This document shows, in pieces, positions 53,560 to 62,290 of a DNA stretch of 64,000 bases. The notes below the pieces were generated by a model. The model was given only the letters and a program-made list of their open reading frames with translations, made no database searches and was not told where the DNA came from. Within the stretch, counting starts at the first letter, position 1; the number at the start of each line of letters is the position of its first letter. The position numbers and the translations under genes were made by a program. The DNA lies in contig NZ_PVTZ01000013.1 of assembly GCF_003003125.1 (NCBI RefSeq), forward strand, positions 1 through 64,000. The letters run 5' to 3'. The stretch comes from Laceyella sediminis (GTDB lineage Bacteria > Bacillota > Bacilli > Thermoactinomycetales > Thermoactinomycetaceae).

Positions 53560-53603
53560 AAAAGTCCTTTTTTCGAGAAGTTTCGGAAAAAGGACTTTTT
53601 TGT
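53560..53603 (+). terminator. strong hairpin before the acyl-CoA synthetase
   Basis: AAAGTCCTTTTTTCG pairs with CGGAAAAAGGACTTTTTT (one wobble) around AGAAGTTT. T-rich on both sides; probably ends the dioxygenase unit, 120 bases earlier. Confidence 0.75.
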
Positions 53604-53723
53604 ATGTATAGATGATCGTGATAGATTTCAGTCCATCGAACGGAAAGATTCTGGTTTGTATATTATTTGGATAGGTATTATTATCATTTATATCGGACAT
53701 GCATCTTGGGGGAGGTTAACAAC

Positions 53724-55244
53724 ATGACAACGATTGGAAAATTGTTAGATGCGCGTGCCGCATTATCACCAGGACTGGAAGCCTTGGTGAGTCACGGTGA
53801 ACGGATCACGTTCCAGGAATATAAAGAAAAGGTTAATCAATTGGCTAACTATCTATTGGATTTGCACGTGGAACCTGGTGACCGCGTTGCATTTATTTGC
53901 AAAAATACATACGCTTTTCCTATCATATATTTGGCTGCGGCCAAGATCGGTGCCATTGCCGTGCCGATCAACACACGGTTGAAACCGGCCGAGGTTCGAT
54001 ACATCGTTGAGGACTGCCAAGCGAAAATCCTGTTTTACGATGAAGAGTTCAGGGAGGCACTGACCTCGCTTCCTCCATGTGTCGAAAAAGTGATCCGCGC
54101 AGCGGTGGGAGAAGAGATGGACGAGCATTTCAAGAGCATCTTTGAAATCGCCTCCACTAAGGAGCCGGCCGCGACGGTCACTGAATGGGATACTGCCATG
54201 ATCATTTATACCTCTGGTACCACCGGCCAGCCCAAAGGCGTGATGTGTACTCATGCCAATGTGTACGCGGCGGGAGTAGCCAATGTCAACACGCTTGATT
54301 TGCGTTTTGCTGATCGCTTTTTGTTTGTGACGCCACTGTTTCACGTCAGTGGGATGGTGTTTATCGTCAACGCTTTGATTCGCGGTATCACGTTGGTGAT
54401 GGCGCCCAACTTCACCCCTTCCCAATTGTGGGAGCTGATTGACGAAGAGAAGATCAACAACATGATGTCGGTGCCGGCGATGTTGCCGTTTATGTTGGAA
54501 ATGTTGAAAACGATCGACAAGGATTTGTTCAGCCTGCGGGGAATCGTCTGCGGCGGGTCCCGGGTGCCCGAACGGCTTATCAGGGAGTTTGACGATCTTG
54601 GCTTCTCTATCATCCAGGTGTACGGCGCGACGGAATACACGGGCGCGATTACGTACTTCTTGCCGGAGATGGACTTGAATCGATGCCATTCGGCCGGCAA
54701 GGGGCTGTATCTGACCCAAATCAAAATCCTTGATCCGCTGACAGGCCAAGAATGCCCGACGGGGGAAATCGGGGAGATTGTGGTGCGCGGCGACTCGGTG
54801 TTCGCAGGTTATTGGAACAATCAAGAGGAAACGGACAAGGTGCTGAAAAACGGCTGGTACTATACCAAAGATGTGGGGAAATTGGATGAAGACGGCTACT
54901 TGTATGTGATCGACCGCCTGCGGGACATGGTGATCTGCGGGGGAGAGAAAGTGTTCCCCGCCCAAGTGGAAGACGTAATCCATCAACTGGACGGCGTTGC
55001 GGAAGTGGCGGTGGTAGGGGTCAAAGACCCTGTATGGGGTGAGCTCCCCCGGGCATATGTGGTTAAAGCCGACGGTGCTTCGTTGACAGAGGATGACGTT
55101 ATGACCCATGCGCGGCGCCATCTGGCCGATTATAAGTTGATCGATGTGGAATTTATCAATGAGTTGCCAAAAAACAGCATGGGCAAGGTGTTGAAGTATG
55201 TGTTGCGCGCCCATGCGAACAATGAGAGCCCCACTAAAGTATAA
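53724..55244 (+). CDS. AMP-dependent acyl-CoA synthetase (fatty acid-CoA ligase-like)
   Basis: A 506-residue ANL-superfamily ligase that activates a carboxylic acid with ATP and CoA. The P-loop is MIIYTSGTTGQPKGVM; the A5 motif QVYGATEYTGAIT and A7-A8 region GWYYTKDVGKLDEDGYLYVI then DRLRDMVICGGEKVFPAQVE are intact, as is catalytic lysine in PKNSMGKVLKY. ATG 53724 has GGGAGG nine bases upstream; the longer frame to 53667 is unsupported. Fatty or aromatic acid is the likely substrate; it may pair with an unlinked beta-oxidation set. Terminator follows at 55260. Confidence 0.9.
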   Translation: MTTIGKLLDARAALSPGLEALVSHGERITFQEYKEKVNQLANYLLDLHVEPGDRVAFICKNTYAFPIIYLAAAKIGAIAVPINTRLKPAEVRYIVEDCQAKILFYDEEFREALTSLPPCVEKVIRAAVGEEMDEHFKSIFEIASTKEPAATVTEWDTAMIIYTSGTTGQPKGVMCTHANVYAAGVANVNTLDLRFADRFLFVTPLFHVSGMVFIVNALIRGITLVMAPNFTPSQLWELIDEEKINNMMSVPAMLPFMLEMLKTIDKDLFSLRGIVCGGSRVPERLIREFDDLGFSIIQVYGATEYTGAITYFLPEMDLNRCHSAGKGLYLTQIKILDPLTGQECPTGEIGEIVVRGDSVFAGYWNNQEETDKVLKNGWYYTKDVGKLDEDGYLYVIDRLRDMVICGGEKVFPAQVEDVIHQLDGVAEVAVVGVKDPVWGELPRAYVVKADGASLTEDDVMTHARRHLADYKLIDVEFINELPKNSMGKVLKYVLRAHANNESPTKV

Positions 55245-55259
55245 AGGAATGGTTAGGTG

Positions 55260-55292
55260 AAACGCGCCCGCTCGATGCAGGCGCGTTTTATA
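55260..55292 (+). terminator. terminator of the acyl-CoA synthetase gene
   Basis: AAACGCGCC pairs with GGCGCGTTT around a 10-base loop, followed by TATACG. Confidence 0.7.
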
Positions 55293-55401
55293 CGTGTCAA
55301 AGGTTGGCGAGCAGCTGGCAGTCACGTTCTCAAAAATATGGGTATGGATTATACTGAAGTGGTAAGTTGCGGGCATGCCTATGGCAGAAAGGGATGGTGC
55401 A

Positions 55402-55836
55402 ATGATGGAAGCGAAACGGGTAGTCGGAAAAGAGGAATTGGAGGCGGCATTTCGGATTAGGCGGACCGTGTTTGTTGAAGAGCAAGGCGTGCTGTTGGAA
55501 GACGAATTTGATGAGCATGAGGAACAAGCCGTGCACATCCTCGTGCATGCCGAGGGGCAACCGGTTGGAACGGGTAGGGTGCGAATGGTGGAAGGCGTTG
55601 CCAAGCTGGAACGTATCTGCATTTTGCCCGCGTACCGCAAACACGGATTGGGCAAAGTGATCATCCGCGCGTTGGAGGAAGTGGCGCGGGAACAAGGCGC
55701 CACCTCTGCCAAATTGCATGCGCAAACGCATGCGGAAGGCTTTTACAAAAAGTTGGGCTACACTACTGCGTCAGCCGTGTTCATGGAAGACGGTATTCCC
55801 CATGTGCTGATGGTTAAGACCCTGTCAGAAGCTTAG
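55402..55836 (+). CDS. GNAT family N-acetyltransferase (YjcF-like)
   Basis: A 144-residue acetyltransferase. The acetyl-CoA pyrophosphate loop is YRKHGLGKVII (motif R/QxxGxG). The N-terminal EEQGVLLEDEFDEHEEQAVH recalls the ElaA/YjcF family, and TGRVRMVEGVAKLERICILP forms the central strands. ATG 55402 or 55405 is the start, after AAAGGGATGG; an upstream ATG at 55375 is possible. Substrate unknown. Its position 160 bases after the acyl-CoA synthetase gene, beyond a terminator, argues against a shared operon. Confidence 0.88.
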   Translation: MMEAKRVVGKEELEAAFRIRRTVFVEEQGVLLEDEFDEHEEQAVHILVHAEGQPVGTGRVRMVEGVAKLERICILPAYRKHGLGKVIIRALEEVAREQGATSAKLHAQTHAEGFYKKLGYTTASAVFMEDGIPHVLMVKTLSEA

Positions 55837-55945
55837 TCGCGGTGAAGATCTGCCACTCGTGGATAAGGTGGGAGGAGCGGGGGAACGCTGGTTGATGAGT
55901 GGATCAGGTGCATCCCCTCCCATCTGTTATGTTTGAGGTGTAGAC

Positions 55946-56563
55946 ATGAGTGTGAACGATTGCGATACGTCGGTTTTGAAAAAGCAGCTTGTCCAGAATT
56001 TGTTGGCTGTTGCCGATCAGATCAACCGCTTTTTGGAAGTGGTAGATGATGAGGACAAATGCTTGCTGGGCGAGTTTAGAAGCATAAGAAATCAAATCGT
56101 GATGAGTGAAGCGTTGGCTTCATCTTTTTACTTGCAATGCTATCTATCGCCTTTCACCAACCAATATGTAGGCTTGCTACAAAGTATCGCCCATCTGTCG
56201 GAGCGGAAGCACGGAGCGTTGATCGTGGTGCAACGCCAAGACCCGTTATCTTCATTGCTTGCCCATGGGACGATGATTCAGGCGAAGTTTTCCAGCTCGC
56301 TTTTGGAGTCGATTTTTTATCCGGGCAGCCCCTTGCATGATGGCGCGGTGTTGATTCAAGATGACAAGATCGTTTCCGCCGCTCACGTGCTACCTTTGTC
56401 AAACAAAGAGGTAGAGGATGACCAAAAATTGGGCACCCGGCATCGGGCCGCCTTGGGATTGAGCGAATTGAGCGATGCGATTGTGATTGTGGTGTCCGAA
56501 GAAACCGGGCGCGCTTCGTTTGCCTTGAACGGTCGGCTATATGTGATTGGAATGGCCACTTGA
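55946..56563 (+). CDS. cdaS: CdaS-type diadenylate cyclase (sporulation-specific)
   Basis: A 205-residue c-di-AMP synthase. A two-helix N-terminal YojJ-type regulatory region (about residues 1-65) precedes a DisA_N/DAC domain with the catalytic DGA in GSPLHDGAVLIQ and RHR in LGTRHRAALGLSE. It makes c-di-AMP from two ATP. The size and N-terminal helices match CdaS, not membrane-bound CdaA or DNA-binding DisA. In B. subtilis CdaS works in spores and germination, which fits the germination genes around it. GAGGTGTAGAC precedes the ATG. It is followed by its own terminator and then the c-di-AMP riboswitch of kimA. Confidence 0.92.
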   Translation: MSVNDCDTSVLKKQLVQNLLAVADQINRFLEVVDDEDKCLLGEFRSIRNQIVMSEALASSFYLQCYLSPFTNQYVGLLQSIAHLSERKHGALIVVQRQDPLSSLLAHGTMIQAKFSSSLLESIFYPGSPLHDGAVLIQDDKIVSAAHVLPLSNKEVEDDQKLGTRHRAALGLSELSDAIVIVVSEETGRASFALNGRLYVIGMAT

Positions 56564-56627
56564 ATGGCTTACCGCCTGTCTCATAGGTGTTGAGAGTCGC
56601 CAAAAAATCATAGGTAACCAGCCTCTC

Positions 56628-56653
56628 AGGCCCAAGCGGGCCTTTTCTTTTTG
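56628..56653 (+). terminator. terminator of cdaS
   Basis: AGGCCC-AAGC-GGGCCT hairpin followed by TTTCTTTTT. Confidence 0.75.
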
Positions 56654-56780
56654 GCACCGATCGCCAAGCCTAGATGTCCTAGGGGATGAAAGGGCAGAGA
56701 TCGCTATGGCACTAACTAACTTGCCTCTTTACAACGCTAGTTGATGGGAGTAATATACGATTAATTCCATAATATACTCA

Positions 56781-56910
56781 TCGTCGCTGAATCCTAGTGA
56801 GCGGGGGAACCAATCTACAGGGGTGAATCCCAGGCAATGCTTGGGTAGGGTTACTCTCATGACCCGAATCCGTCAGCTAACCTCGTAAGCGCAAATGAGA
56901 GGAGGGAAAC
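56781..56910 (+). promoter_or_regulatory. c-di-AMP (ydaO-yuaA) riboswitch
   Basis: The conserved blocks of the ydaO class appear in order: CGCTGAATCCTAGTGAGCGG, GGGGTGAATCCCAGGC, GGGTAGGGTTACTCTCATGA, CCCGAATCCGTCAGCTAACC and CTCGTAAGC. A perfect 13-bp terminator hairpin follows at 56925. In characterised cases c-di-AMP binding promotes termination, lowering potassium-importer expression. Direct upstream position to kimA agrees with that role. Confidence 0.92.
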
Positions 56911-56924
56911 TTCGTGCATTCAAG

Positions 56925-56960
56925 CCACGAAAAAGAGTTTCTCTTTTTCGTGGTTTTTTC
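56925..56960 (+). terminator. riboswitch-controlled terminator
   Basis: CCACGAAAAAGAG pairs perfectly with CTCTTTTTCGTGG around TTT, followed by TTTTTTCTTTTT. It lies 15 bases after the riboswitch core, so it is probably the expression platform. Confidence 0.88.
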
Positions 56961-57033
56961 TTTTTGCCTGGGGCAGGTTAATGCTGAGTCGAGTTAGAGG
57001 ATTTGTTTTCATGTGAATGGAGGAAATAACCGC

Positions 57034-58863
57034 ATGATAAGTCAGTTTAAACGCATATTAATTGGAAAACCACTCAGGTCCAATGAGTTGCATAGTCAAA
57101 AATTAAGCAATGTGAAGGCATTGGCCATTCTTTCGTCTGATGCCTTGTCATCGGTCGCCTATGGTCCGGAGCAAATTTTGATCGTTTTGGCGGCGGTCGG
57201 CATGCTGGCTTACTGGTATTCCTTGCCGATCGCAGTCGGGGTGTTAGTTCTGTTGGGTGCCTTGATCTTGTCCTATCGGCAAATCATTTACGCTTATCCC
57301 CAGGGTGGGGGCGCCTATATGGTGGCTAAAGAGAATCTGGGGAAACACTATGGTTTGGTGGCCGGAGGCTCTTTGCTGATCGATTATATTTTGACTGTGT
57401 CCGTTAGCGTGTCAGCGGGCACTGATGCCATCACATCCGCTTTTCCGGCGCTACACCCCCATAATGTGGTGATTGCCGTTGGCTTGGTGGCGTTGCTCAC
57501 GTTGTTGAATCTGAGGGGATTGACTGAATCGGCTTCGGTTCTAGCTTATCCTGTCTATTTGTTTGTGCTGTCTCTGATGATTATGATCGGCATGGGTTTG
57601 TATCAGGTGTTGACCGGTCAAGCTCCAGCCGATGCACGACCACCGTTGGGGACGCCGGTGATGGGTGTCAGCATGTTCCTCATCCTGAAAGCTTTCTCCT
57701 CTGGGTGTTCCGCGTTAACCGGAGTTGAAGCGATTTCCAATGCCATCCCCAATTTTAGGGATCCGGCTCCGCGAAATGCCGCTTTCACGTTGGCGCTCAT
57801 GGGGGGGATTTTGGCAACGCTCTTTGCTGGCATCGTTTTTTTAGCTTATTGGTACGGGATTGCTCCTTCAAAAACAGAAACCGTTTTGTCGCAGTTGGGC
57901 ACATCTATTTTCGGCCGTAATCTCCTTTATTATTTTCTACAAGGGACGACGGCGTTGATTTTGGTGCTGGCGGCTAATACCGGATTTTCTGCCTTTCCGT
58001 TGTTGGCGTACAGCTTGGCTAAAGACAAATATATGCCGCGGGCGTTTATGGTGCGGGGAGACCGACTGGGCTACTCCAATGGGATCATTACCTTGGGGTT
58101 GGCTTCGATCCTCCTGATCATCGTGTTTAACGGGCATACGGAAAGCCTGATCCCCCTTTATGCGGTCGGGGTGTTCATCCCATTTTCCTTGTCCCAAACC
58201 GGGATGATCGTCAAATGGGTGCGGGAAAAGCCACCGGGATGGATCGGCAAGCTGTTGGTGAATTTGTCGGGTGCGTTGATTTGTTATCTGATCTTAGCCA
58301 TATTCTATATCACCAAGTTCGGCCAAGTGTGGATGACGCTGGTCTTTATTCCGGCCTGTGTGTATGTCTTCCACAAAATCTATCAGCACTATCAAGCGGT
58401 GGGAGAACAGCTACGGGTAAATCTGGCGCAAAAAATCACAGATCTGGACAACATGGACAACATGGTGATTGTGCCTGTCGCTGGTGTCACCACTGTGGTC
58501 AAACAAACACTCCATTATGCCAAATCCTTGTCCGACAATGTGGTGGCCGTGTATGTGGGGTCCAGTCCGGAAGCTATCGACCGCATGGAAAAGGAATGGA
58601 ACGAATGGCAGACGGGAGTGAGGCTGGTGACCTTGCATTCTCTCTACCGAAGTGTATTGGGACCGCTGAGTGAATTCATCGACTTAATGAAAAAGAAGGC
58701 CGCGCAAACGAACACCAGAGTGACCGTGGTCATGCCGCAATTTATCACTAGAAAATGGTGGCACAGCTTTCTCCACAACCAGTCCGGTTTTCTCATTTTA
58801 GCCTATCTCCTCAAAATGAAAAGCGTCATTGTCACTATTGTTCCTTATCAACTGAAGCAATAA
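57034..58863 (+). CDS. kimA: KimA-type potassium importer (YdaO)
   Basis: A 609-residue APC-superfamily transporter. Helices start at VKALAILSSDALSSVAYGPE, the substrate/ion site region, and continue to twelve (about residue 440); a cytoplasmic C-terminal domain of about 160 residues follows (MDNMVIVPVAGVTTVVKQTL, MEKEWNEWQTGVRLVTLHSL). It is a high-affinity potassium/proton symporter in Bacillus and is inhibited by c-di-AMP. ATG 57034 follows GGAGGAAATAACCGC (10-base spacer); an earlier ATG at 57013 lacks support. Control by the upstream c-di-AMP riboswitch fits a potassium importer. Confidence 0.93.
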   Translation: MISQFKRILIGKPLRSNELHSQKLSNVKALAILSSDALSSVAYGPEQILIVLAAVGMLAYWYSLPIAVGVLVLLGALILSYRQIIYAYPQGGGAYMVAKENLGKHYGLVAGGSLLIDYILTVSVSVSAGTDAITSAFPALHPHNVVIAVGLVALLTLLNLRGLTESASVLAYPVYLFVLSLMIMIGMGLYQVLTGQAPADARPPLGTPVMGVSMFLILKAFSSGCSALTGVEAISNAIPNFRDPAPRNAAFTLALMGGILATLFAGIVFLAYWYGIAPSKTETVLSQLGTSIFGRNLLYYFLQGTTALILVLAANTGFSAFPLLAYSLAKDKYMPRAFMVRGDRLGYSNGIITLGLASILLIIVFNGHTESLIPLYAVGVFIPFSLSQTGMIVKWVREKPPGWIGKLLVNLSGALICYLILAIFYITKFGQVWMTLVFIPACVYVFHKIYQHYQAVGEQLRVNLAQKITDLDNMDNMVIVPVAGVTTVVKQTLHYAKSLSDNVVAVYVGSSPEAIDRMEKEWNEWQTGVRLVTLHSLYRSVLGPLSEFIDLMKKKAAQTNTRVTVVMPQFITRKWWHSFLHNQSGFLILAYLLKMKSVIVTIVPYQLKQ

Positions 58864-58908
58864 AAAAACCCCGCTCCCAGCTTTTTAGTTCTGGGAGCGG
58901 GTTTTTTA
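58863..58908. terminator. bidirectional terminator between kimA and the DUF1657 gene
   Basis: AACCCCGCTCCCAG pairs with CTGGGAGCGGGTT around a T-rich loop, with AAAAAA before it and TTTTTT after it. It serves both convergent genes. Confidence 0.92.
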
Positions 58909-58914
58909 CCGCGC

Positions 58915-59121
58915 TTAAAATCCTTTGTATTGGGGTTCTTCGTTTTCCAATTGTTGTACGCGAGGTGTGATTTGATCGATGATTTGTTGGGTCTGTTGCG
59001 CGGCTTGCGTGTAAAGCTGTTTGGCTTGTTTGTTTTCGGTGCTAAGTGCGAATTGCTCTAAGCTGGCTTGGGCGCTTTTAAGCGAGGCGACACAGGTTTT
59101 GACATCGGATGCAATCGTCAT
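58915..59121 (-). CDS. DUF1657 small protein
   Basis: A 68-residue helical protein, MTIASDVKTCVASLKSAQAS at the start and IIDQITPRVQQLENEEPQYK near the end. DUF1657 proteins occur with spoVA operons in spore formers; in the spoVA2mob operon two of them are present. AAAGGAGG with a 7-base spacer supports the start. It diverges from the DUF421/spoVA operon; its own C-terminal-half pattern (LEQFALSTENKQAKQLYTQA) also recurs at the C-terminus of the first operon gene. Role in spore germination or heat resistance is inferred. Confidence 0.82.
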   Translation of the reverse strand: MTIASDVKTCVASLKSAQASLEQFALSTENKQAKQLYTQAAQQTQQIIDQITPRVQQLENEEPQYKGF

Positions 59122-59263
59122 AGGAAAACCTCCTTTTCATTATTGTCATAGGCTTAATCTGCGCAATGAACATCTGATTATGATGCCAAAAAAATGCATA
59201 TCCGTCCGGAAAGAGATCATACTAAGCAATAATGATTTCACCAATCAAGGGGAGGCGGGCTTC

Positions 59264-60124
59264 ATGCCGGATTGGATTGCAGTGGCGCTAAGGACGTTGG
59301 TGGCGATCATCATTCTTTTCGTGCTAACCAAGTTGCTAGGAAAAAGGCAAGTGAACCAACTGTCACTCTTTGAATACATAACCGGCATCACCATTGGCAG
59401 CTTGGCGGCCTATATTCCTCTGGAAATGGGCGAAAAATGGCACTTGGGCATTGTTTCATTAGCCATTTGGGCAACGGTAGCGTTCGGAATTGAACTCCTT
59501 CAATTGAAAAGCAAAAAAGCGAGGGAATGGCTTGACGGCAAAGCCACCATCTTAATCAAAAACGGAAAAGTGCTGGAAGATAACCTGAAAAAAGAACGGA
59601 TCACTATTGAAGAGATGATGGCACAACTGCGGAACAAAAACATTTTCAATGTGAGTGATGTTGAATTTGCCGTGATGGAAGCCAACGGAAATATCAACGT
59701 ATTGCCGTATAAGGACAGGCGGCCAGTCACGGCTAAGATGTTGGGGCTTCAGGTCGGTCATGAGGACGAACCCCATGTGGTAATCGAGGACGGCGCGATC
59801 TTGGATGAAGAATTGGCCACCCGGGGTTTAAATCGCGGATGGTTGCAAACGGAGCTGGAGAAGCAAGGGGTGGCATTGGAAAATGTGTTCATCGGCCAAG
59901 TCGACTCAGACGGCCAGCTGTACACCGATCTGTATGATGATCAAATCCAGATCCAGCCGCCGCAAGAAAAAGCGAAGTTGCTGGCCACACTGAAAAAATG
60001 TGAGGCCGACCTGGAGATGTTTAGCCTGTCGACGGACGATGAGCAAGCCAAAAAGCTGTATGAGCAAAGCTCGCATCAATTGCAAAAAGTGATCAAGGAA
60101 ATCAAACCACAGTTAATCAGTTAG
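59264..60124 (+). CDS. DUF421 (YetF-like) membrane protein with DUF1657 C-terminal domain
   Basis: A 286-residue protein starting MPDWIAVALRTLVAIIILFV. Three membrane helices (about 5-80) are followed by the DUF421 cytoplasmic domain (LRNKNIFNVSDVEFAVMEAN, INVLPYKDRRPVTAKMLGL) and a final 60-residue DUF1657-type helical domain (ADLEMFSLSTDDEQAKKLYE). ATG 59264 is chosen because it follows GGGGAGG with an 8-base spacer; the frame upstream to 59021 has no support. It is the first gene of the spoVAC-D-Eb operon, the same composition as spoVA2mob. YetF-type proteins are linked to germination and heat resistance of spores. Confidence 0.88.
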   Translation: MPDWIAVALRTLVAIIILFVLTKLLGKRQVNQLSLFEYITGITIGSLAAYIPLEMGEKWHLGIVSLAIWATVAFGIELLQLKSKKAREWLDGKATILIKNGKVLEDNLKKERITIEEMMAQLRNKNIFNVSDVEFAVMEANGNINVLPYKDRRPVTAKMLGLQVGHEDEPHVVIEDGAILDEELATRGLNRGWLQTELEKQGVALENVFIGQVDSDGQLYTDLYDDQIQIQPPQEKAKLLATLKKCEADLEMFSLSTDDEQAKKLYEQSSHQLQKVIKEIKPQLIS

Positions 60125-60135
60125 GGAGAGAAACA

Positions 60136-60624
60136 ATGGCAAACAATCAAAAGAAGAAACTGACACCTGTGCAACAAGAATATCAAAAGCTAGCTAAAAA
60201 ACATGAACCTCCACGCCCTGTCTTCAAAAATTGCCTGCGCGCCTTTATCGCTGGGGGAGGTGTGTGCATCGTAGGGCAATTGTTGCAAGATATGTACATG
60301 AAATGGGTTGGCCTTCCCGAAGACCAAGCGTCCACCGCGACGGTGGCGTCGCTGATCTTGTTGTCCGTGATTTTCACCAGCTTGGGAGTATATGATAAAT
60401 TCGGCCAATGGGCTGGAGCGGGCTCAGCGGTACCCGTGACGGGCTTTGCCAATTCCATGGCTTCGGCTGCGATTGAACATCGCAGTGAAGGGATGGTTTT
60501 GGGGGTTGGAGGAAAAATGTTCAAATTGGCGGGATCAGTCATCGTGTTTGGAACGGTTGCCGCCGTGATTATTGCGTTGTTGCATTTGTTATTCAATCCC
60601 AATATTGCAGGTGGGGGTTCATAA
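60136..60624 (+). CDS. spoVAC: stage V sporulation protein SpoVAC
   Basis: A 162-residue membrane protein of the SpoVA dipicolinic-acid channel complex, with four to five helices (CLRAFIAGGGVCIVGQLLQD, VASLILLSVIFTSLGVYDKF, then GAGSAVPVTGFANSMASAAI). SpoVAC is a mechanosensitive channel component that releases dipicolinate in germination. The gap to the previous gene is 11 bases. Its basic N-terminal 30 residues are typical of this subunit. Confidence 0.93.
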   Translation: MANNQKKKLTPVQQEYQKLAKKHEPPRPVFKNCLRAFIAGGGVCIVGQLLQDMYMKWVGLPEDQASTATVASLILLSVIFTSLGVYDKFGQWAGAGSAVPVTGFANSMASAAIEHRSEGMVLGVGGKMFKLAGSVIVFGTVAAVIIALLHLLFNPNIAGGGS

Positions 60625-60625
60625 C

Positions 60626-61645
60626 ATGCGAAAAGGTCATCAGAGTTGGGTGTTTGAAAGAAAGCCGGTCATCCAGTCGACGGCCACAGTTGTTGGCCCC
60701 TTTGAAGGGCGGGGGCCATTGGGCAAAGATTTTGACGTGATCCATGGTGAGTCCACGCTAAACCAAGACAGTTGGGAAAAAGCGGAGAAAATGCTGATTG
60801 AGGAAGCGGCGCAACTGGCCATTGACAAATCAGGGCTCACAAAAGAGCAGATTCAGTTTTTCATCGCCGGAGATTTGATGAACCAGATTGTCAGCACCAG
60901 CTTTGCGGCGAGAACTTTGGGGATGCCTTACTTGGGGGTTTTTGGGGCATGTTCTACCTCGATGGAGAGCTTGGCACTGGGTTCGCTACTGGTGAATGCG
61001 GGGGCGGCCACCGACGTGCTGGTAGGGACATGTAGCCACAACTCAGCGGTGGAAAAGCAATTCCGTTACCCCACAGAATATGGTTCTCAAAAGCCGCCGA
61101 CCGCGCAATACACAGTGACGGGCGCGGGGGCGGCAGTCATCTCCGAGCAGGGGGAAGGCCCGATCGTCACCTCGGCCACGATTGGCCGCGTGGTTGATAT
61201 GGGGGTGACCGATCCGTTCAATATGGGTGCGGCCATGGCGCCGGCAGCCGTCGATACCATCCAAGCGCATTTTCGCGATTTGCAGATTACGCCAGACCAT
61301 TATGACTTGATTGTGACCGGCGACTTAGCAAAGGTGGGGCATGGCATTGTCTGCGATTTGCTTGAGAAACACCGGATTCCGGTCGATCTGGCGAAATACT
61401 GGGATTGTGGCATGATGATATACGACTATGACAAGCAAATGGTGCAAGCGGGAGGGAGCGGGTGCGCTTGTTGCGCGGTGGTCACATACGGCCATTTGCT
61501 GAACCGCATGAAAAAGGGAGAATTTAACCGCATCTTGGTTGTGGCGACTGGGGCACTGCTGTCTCCGCTGTCTTATCAGCAAGGGGAGACCATTCCCTGC
61601 ATTGCGCATGCTGTTTCAATAGAAAGGGGGAACATAAGCGGATGA
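60626..61645 (+). CDS. spoVAD: stage V sporulation protein SpoVAD
   Basis: A 339-residue soluble SpoVA subunit with a thiolase-like fold. The cysteine-loop [20 protein letters not shown] and the C-terminal HAVSIERG are characteristic. SpoVAD binds dipicolinic acid and sits on the outer face of the spore inner membrane. ATG 60626 lies one base after the spoVAC stop; the upstream in-frame start at 60572 lies inside spoVAC. Ends in ATGA overlap with spoVAEb. Confidence 0.94.
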   Translation: MRKGHQSWVFERKPVIQSTATVVGPFEGRGPLGKDFDVIHGESTLNQDSWEKAEKMLIEEAAQLAIDKSGLTKEQIQFFIAGDLMNQIVSTSFAARTLGMPYLGVFGACSTSMESLALGSLLVNAGAATDVLVGTCSHNSAVEKQFRYPTEYGSQKPPTAQYTVTGAGAAVISEQGEGPIVTSATIGRVVDMGVTDPFNMGAAMAPAAVDTIQAHFRDLQITPDHYDLIVTGDLAKVGHGIVCDLLEKHRIPVDLAKYWDCGMMIYDYDKQMVQAGGSGCACCAVVTYGHLLNRMKKGEFNRILVVATGALLSPLSYQQGETIPCIAHAVSIERGNISG

Positions 61646-61995
61646 TGCAATATCTGTGGGCTTTTCTAGTTGGTGGAGCCATCTGTGTAGTGGGGCAGCT
61701 TTTGTTTGACGTGGCTAAGTTGACGCCAGCCCATACCATGGCGACATTGGTGGTTGCGGGCGCGATTGTCGACGGTCTCGGCTTGTATGAACCGTTGATC
61801 AAATTTGCTGGTGCAGGGGCAACCGTGCCGATCACCAGTTTTGGCAATTCATTGGTGCACGGGGCCATTCAGCAGATGAAGTTGGATGGATGGACAGGCG
61901 CAATCACTGGTATTTTCAAGATCACCAGCGCGGGGATCACGGCGGCGATTTTTTTTGCATTTTTTGCCGCGTTGTTTGTGAAACCAAAAGGGTAA
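61642..61995 (+). CDS. spoVAE: stage V sporulation protein SpoVAE (SpoVAEb type)
   Basis: A 117-residue membrane protein with three to four helices, starting [20 protein letters not shown] and containing [20 protein letters not shown], the same motif family as in SpoVAC. It is the third part of the dipicolinate channel. It overlaps spoVAD by four bases, and a strong terminator follows. The C-D-Eb set without A, B, Ea or F is the form found in the mobile spoVA2 operon, not the full seven-gene chromosomal spoVA. Confidence 0.93.
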   Translation: MMQYLWAFLVGGAICVVGQLLFDVAKLTPAHTMATLVVAGAIVDGLGLYEPLIKFAGAGATVPITSFGNSLVHGAIQQMKLDGWTGAITGIFKITSAGITAAIFFAFFAALFVKPKG

Positions 61996-62014
61996 AGGCT
62001 TCGTTATCAAGAGT

Positions 62015-62058
62015 AAAGGGACGGCCCGCTCCGGCACTCCGGCGCGGGCCGTCCCTTT
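62015..62058 (+). terminator. terminator of the spoVA-type operon
   Basis: AAAGGGACGGCCCGC pairs perfectly with GCGGGCCGTCCCTTT across a 14-base loop. No long T run, but the 15-bp stem is extremely stable. Confidence 0.75.
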
Positions 62059-62210
62059 GGGATGGTTGCGCTTAACTCTACAGACGGAAACGCATCGACG
62101 CAAAAAAAGTCTTGCAAAGATACATTCATAAAGGTATGATTTGCGTTAAATATATATGTCGCTATTTGCTAAATCTTCCCCCGTCGCGAGCAGAGGTGGA
62201 CAGCTTGCGC

Positions 62211-62235
62211 CTAGGACGTGTCTGGGAAGTATGTG
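62211..62235. mobile_element. end-like sequence of the MITE family
   Basis: CTAGGACGTGTCTGGGAA matches the left end of the element at 17556 (CTAGGGCGTGTCTGGTGAA) with few changes. No matching right end was found within 150 bases, so this is a solo end or fragment, lying just upstream of a CBS-domain gene. Confidence 0.45.
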
Positions 62236-62290
62236 CGAGCAACCCATCCCACCAGCTTGGCAGAAGAAGGGACGGGAGAGCGACAAAAGC

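Noticed and set aside
53853-55712. A 619-codon open frame on the minus strand
   Set aside because: It lies antisense to the acyl-CoA synthetase and GNAT genes, has no ribosome site, and its translation is rich in H, R, Q and C without any domain. It is a shadow of biased codons.
59021-59263. N-terminal extension of the DUF421 gene
   Set aside because: It overlaps the divergent DUF1657 gene on the other strand and contains no membrane helix typical of the family; the ribosome site is at 59250.
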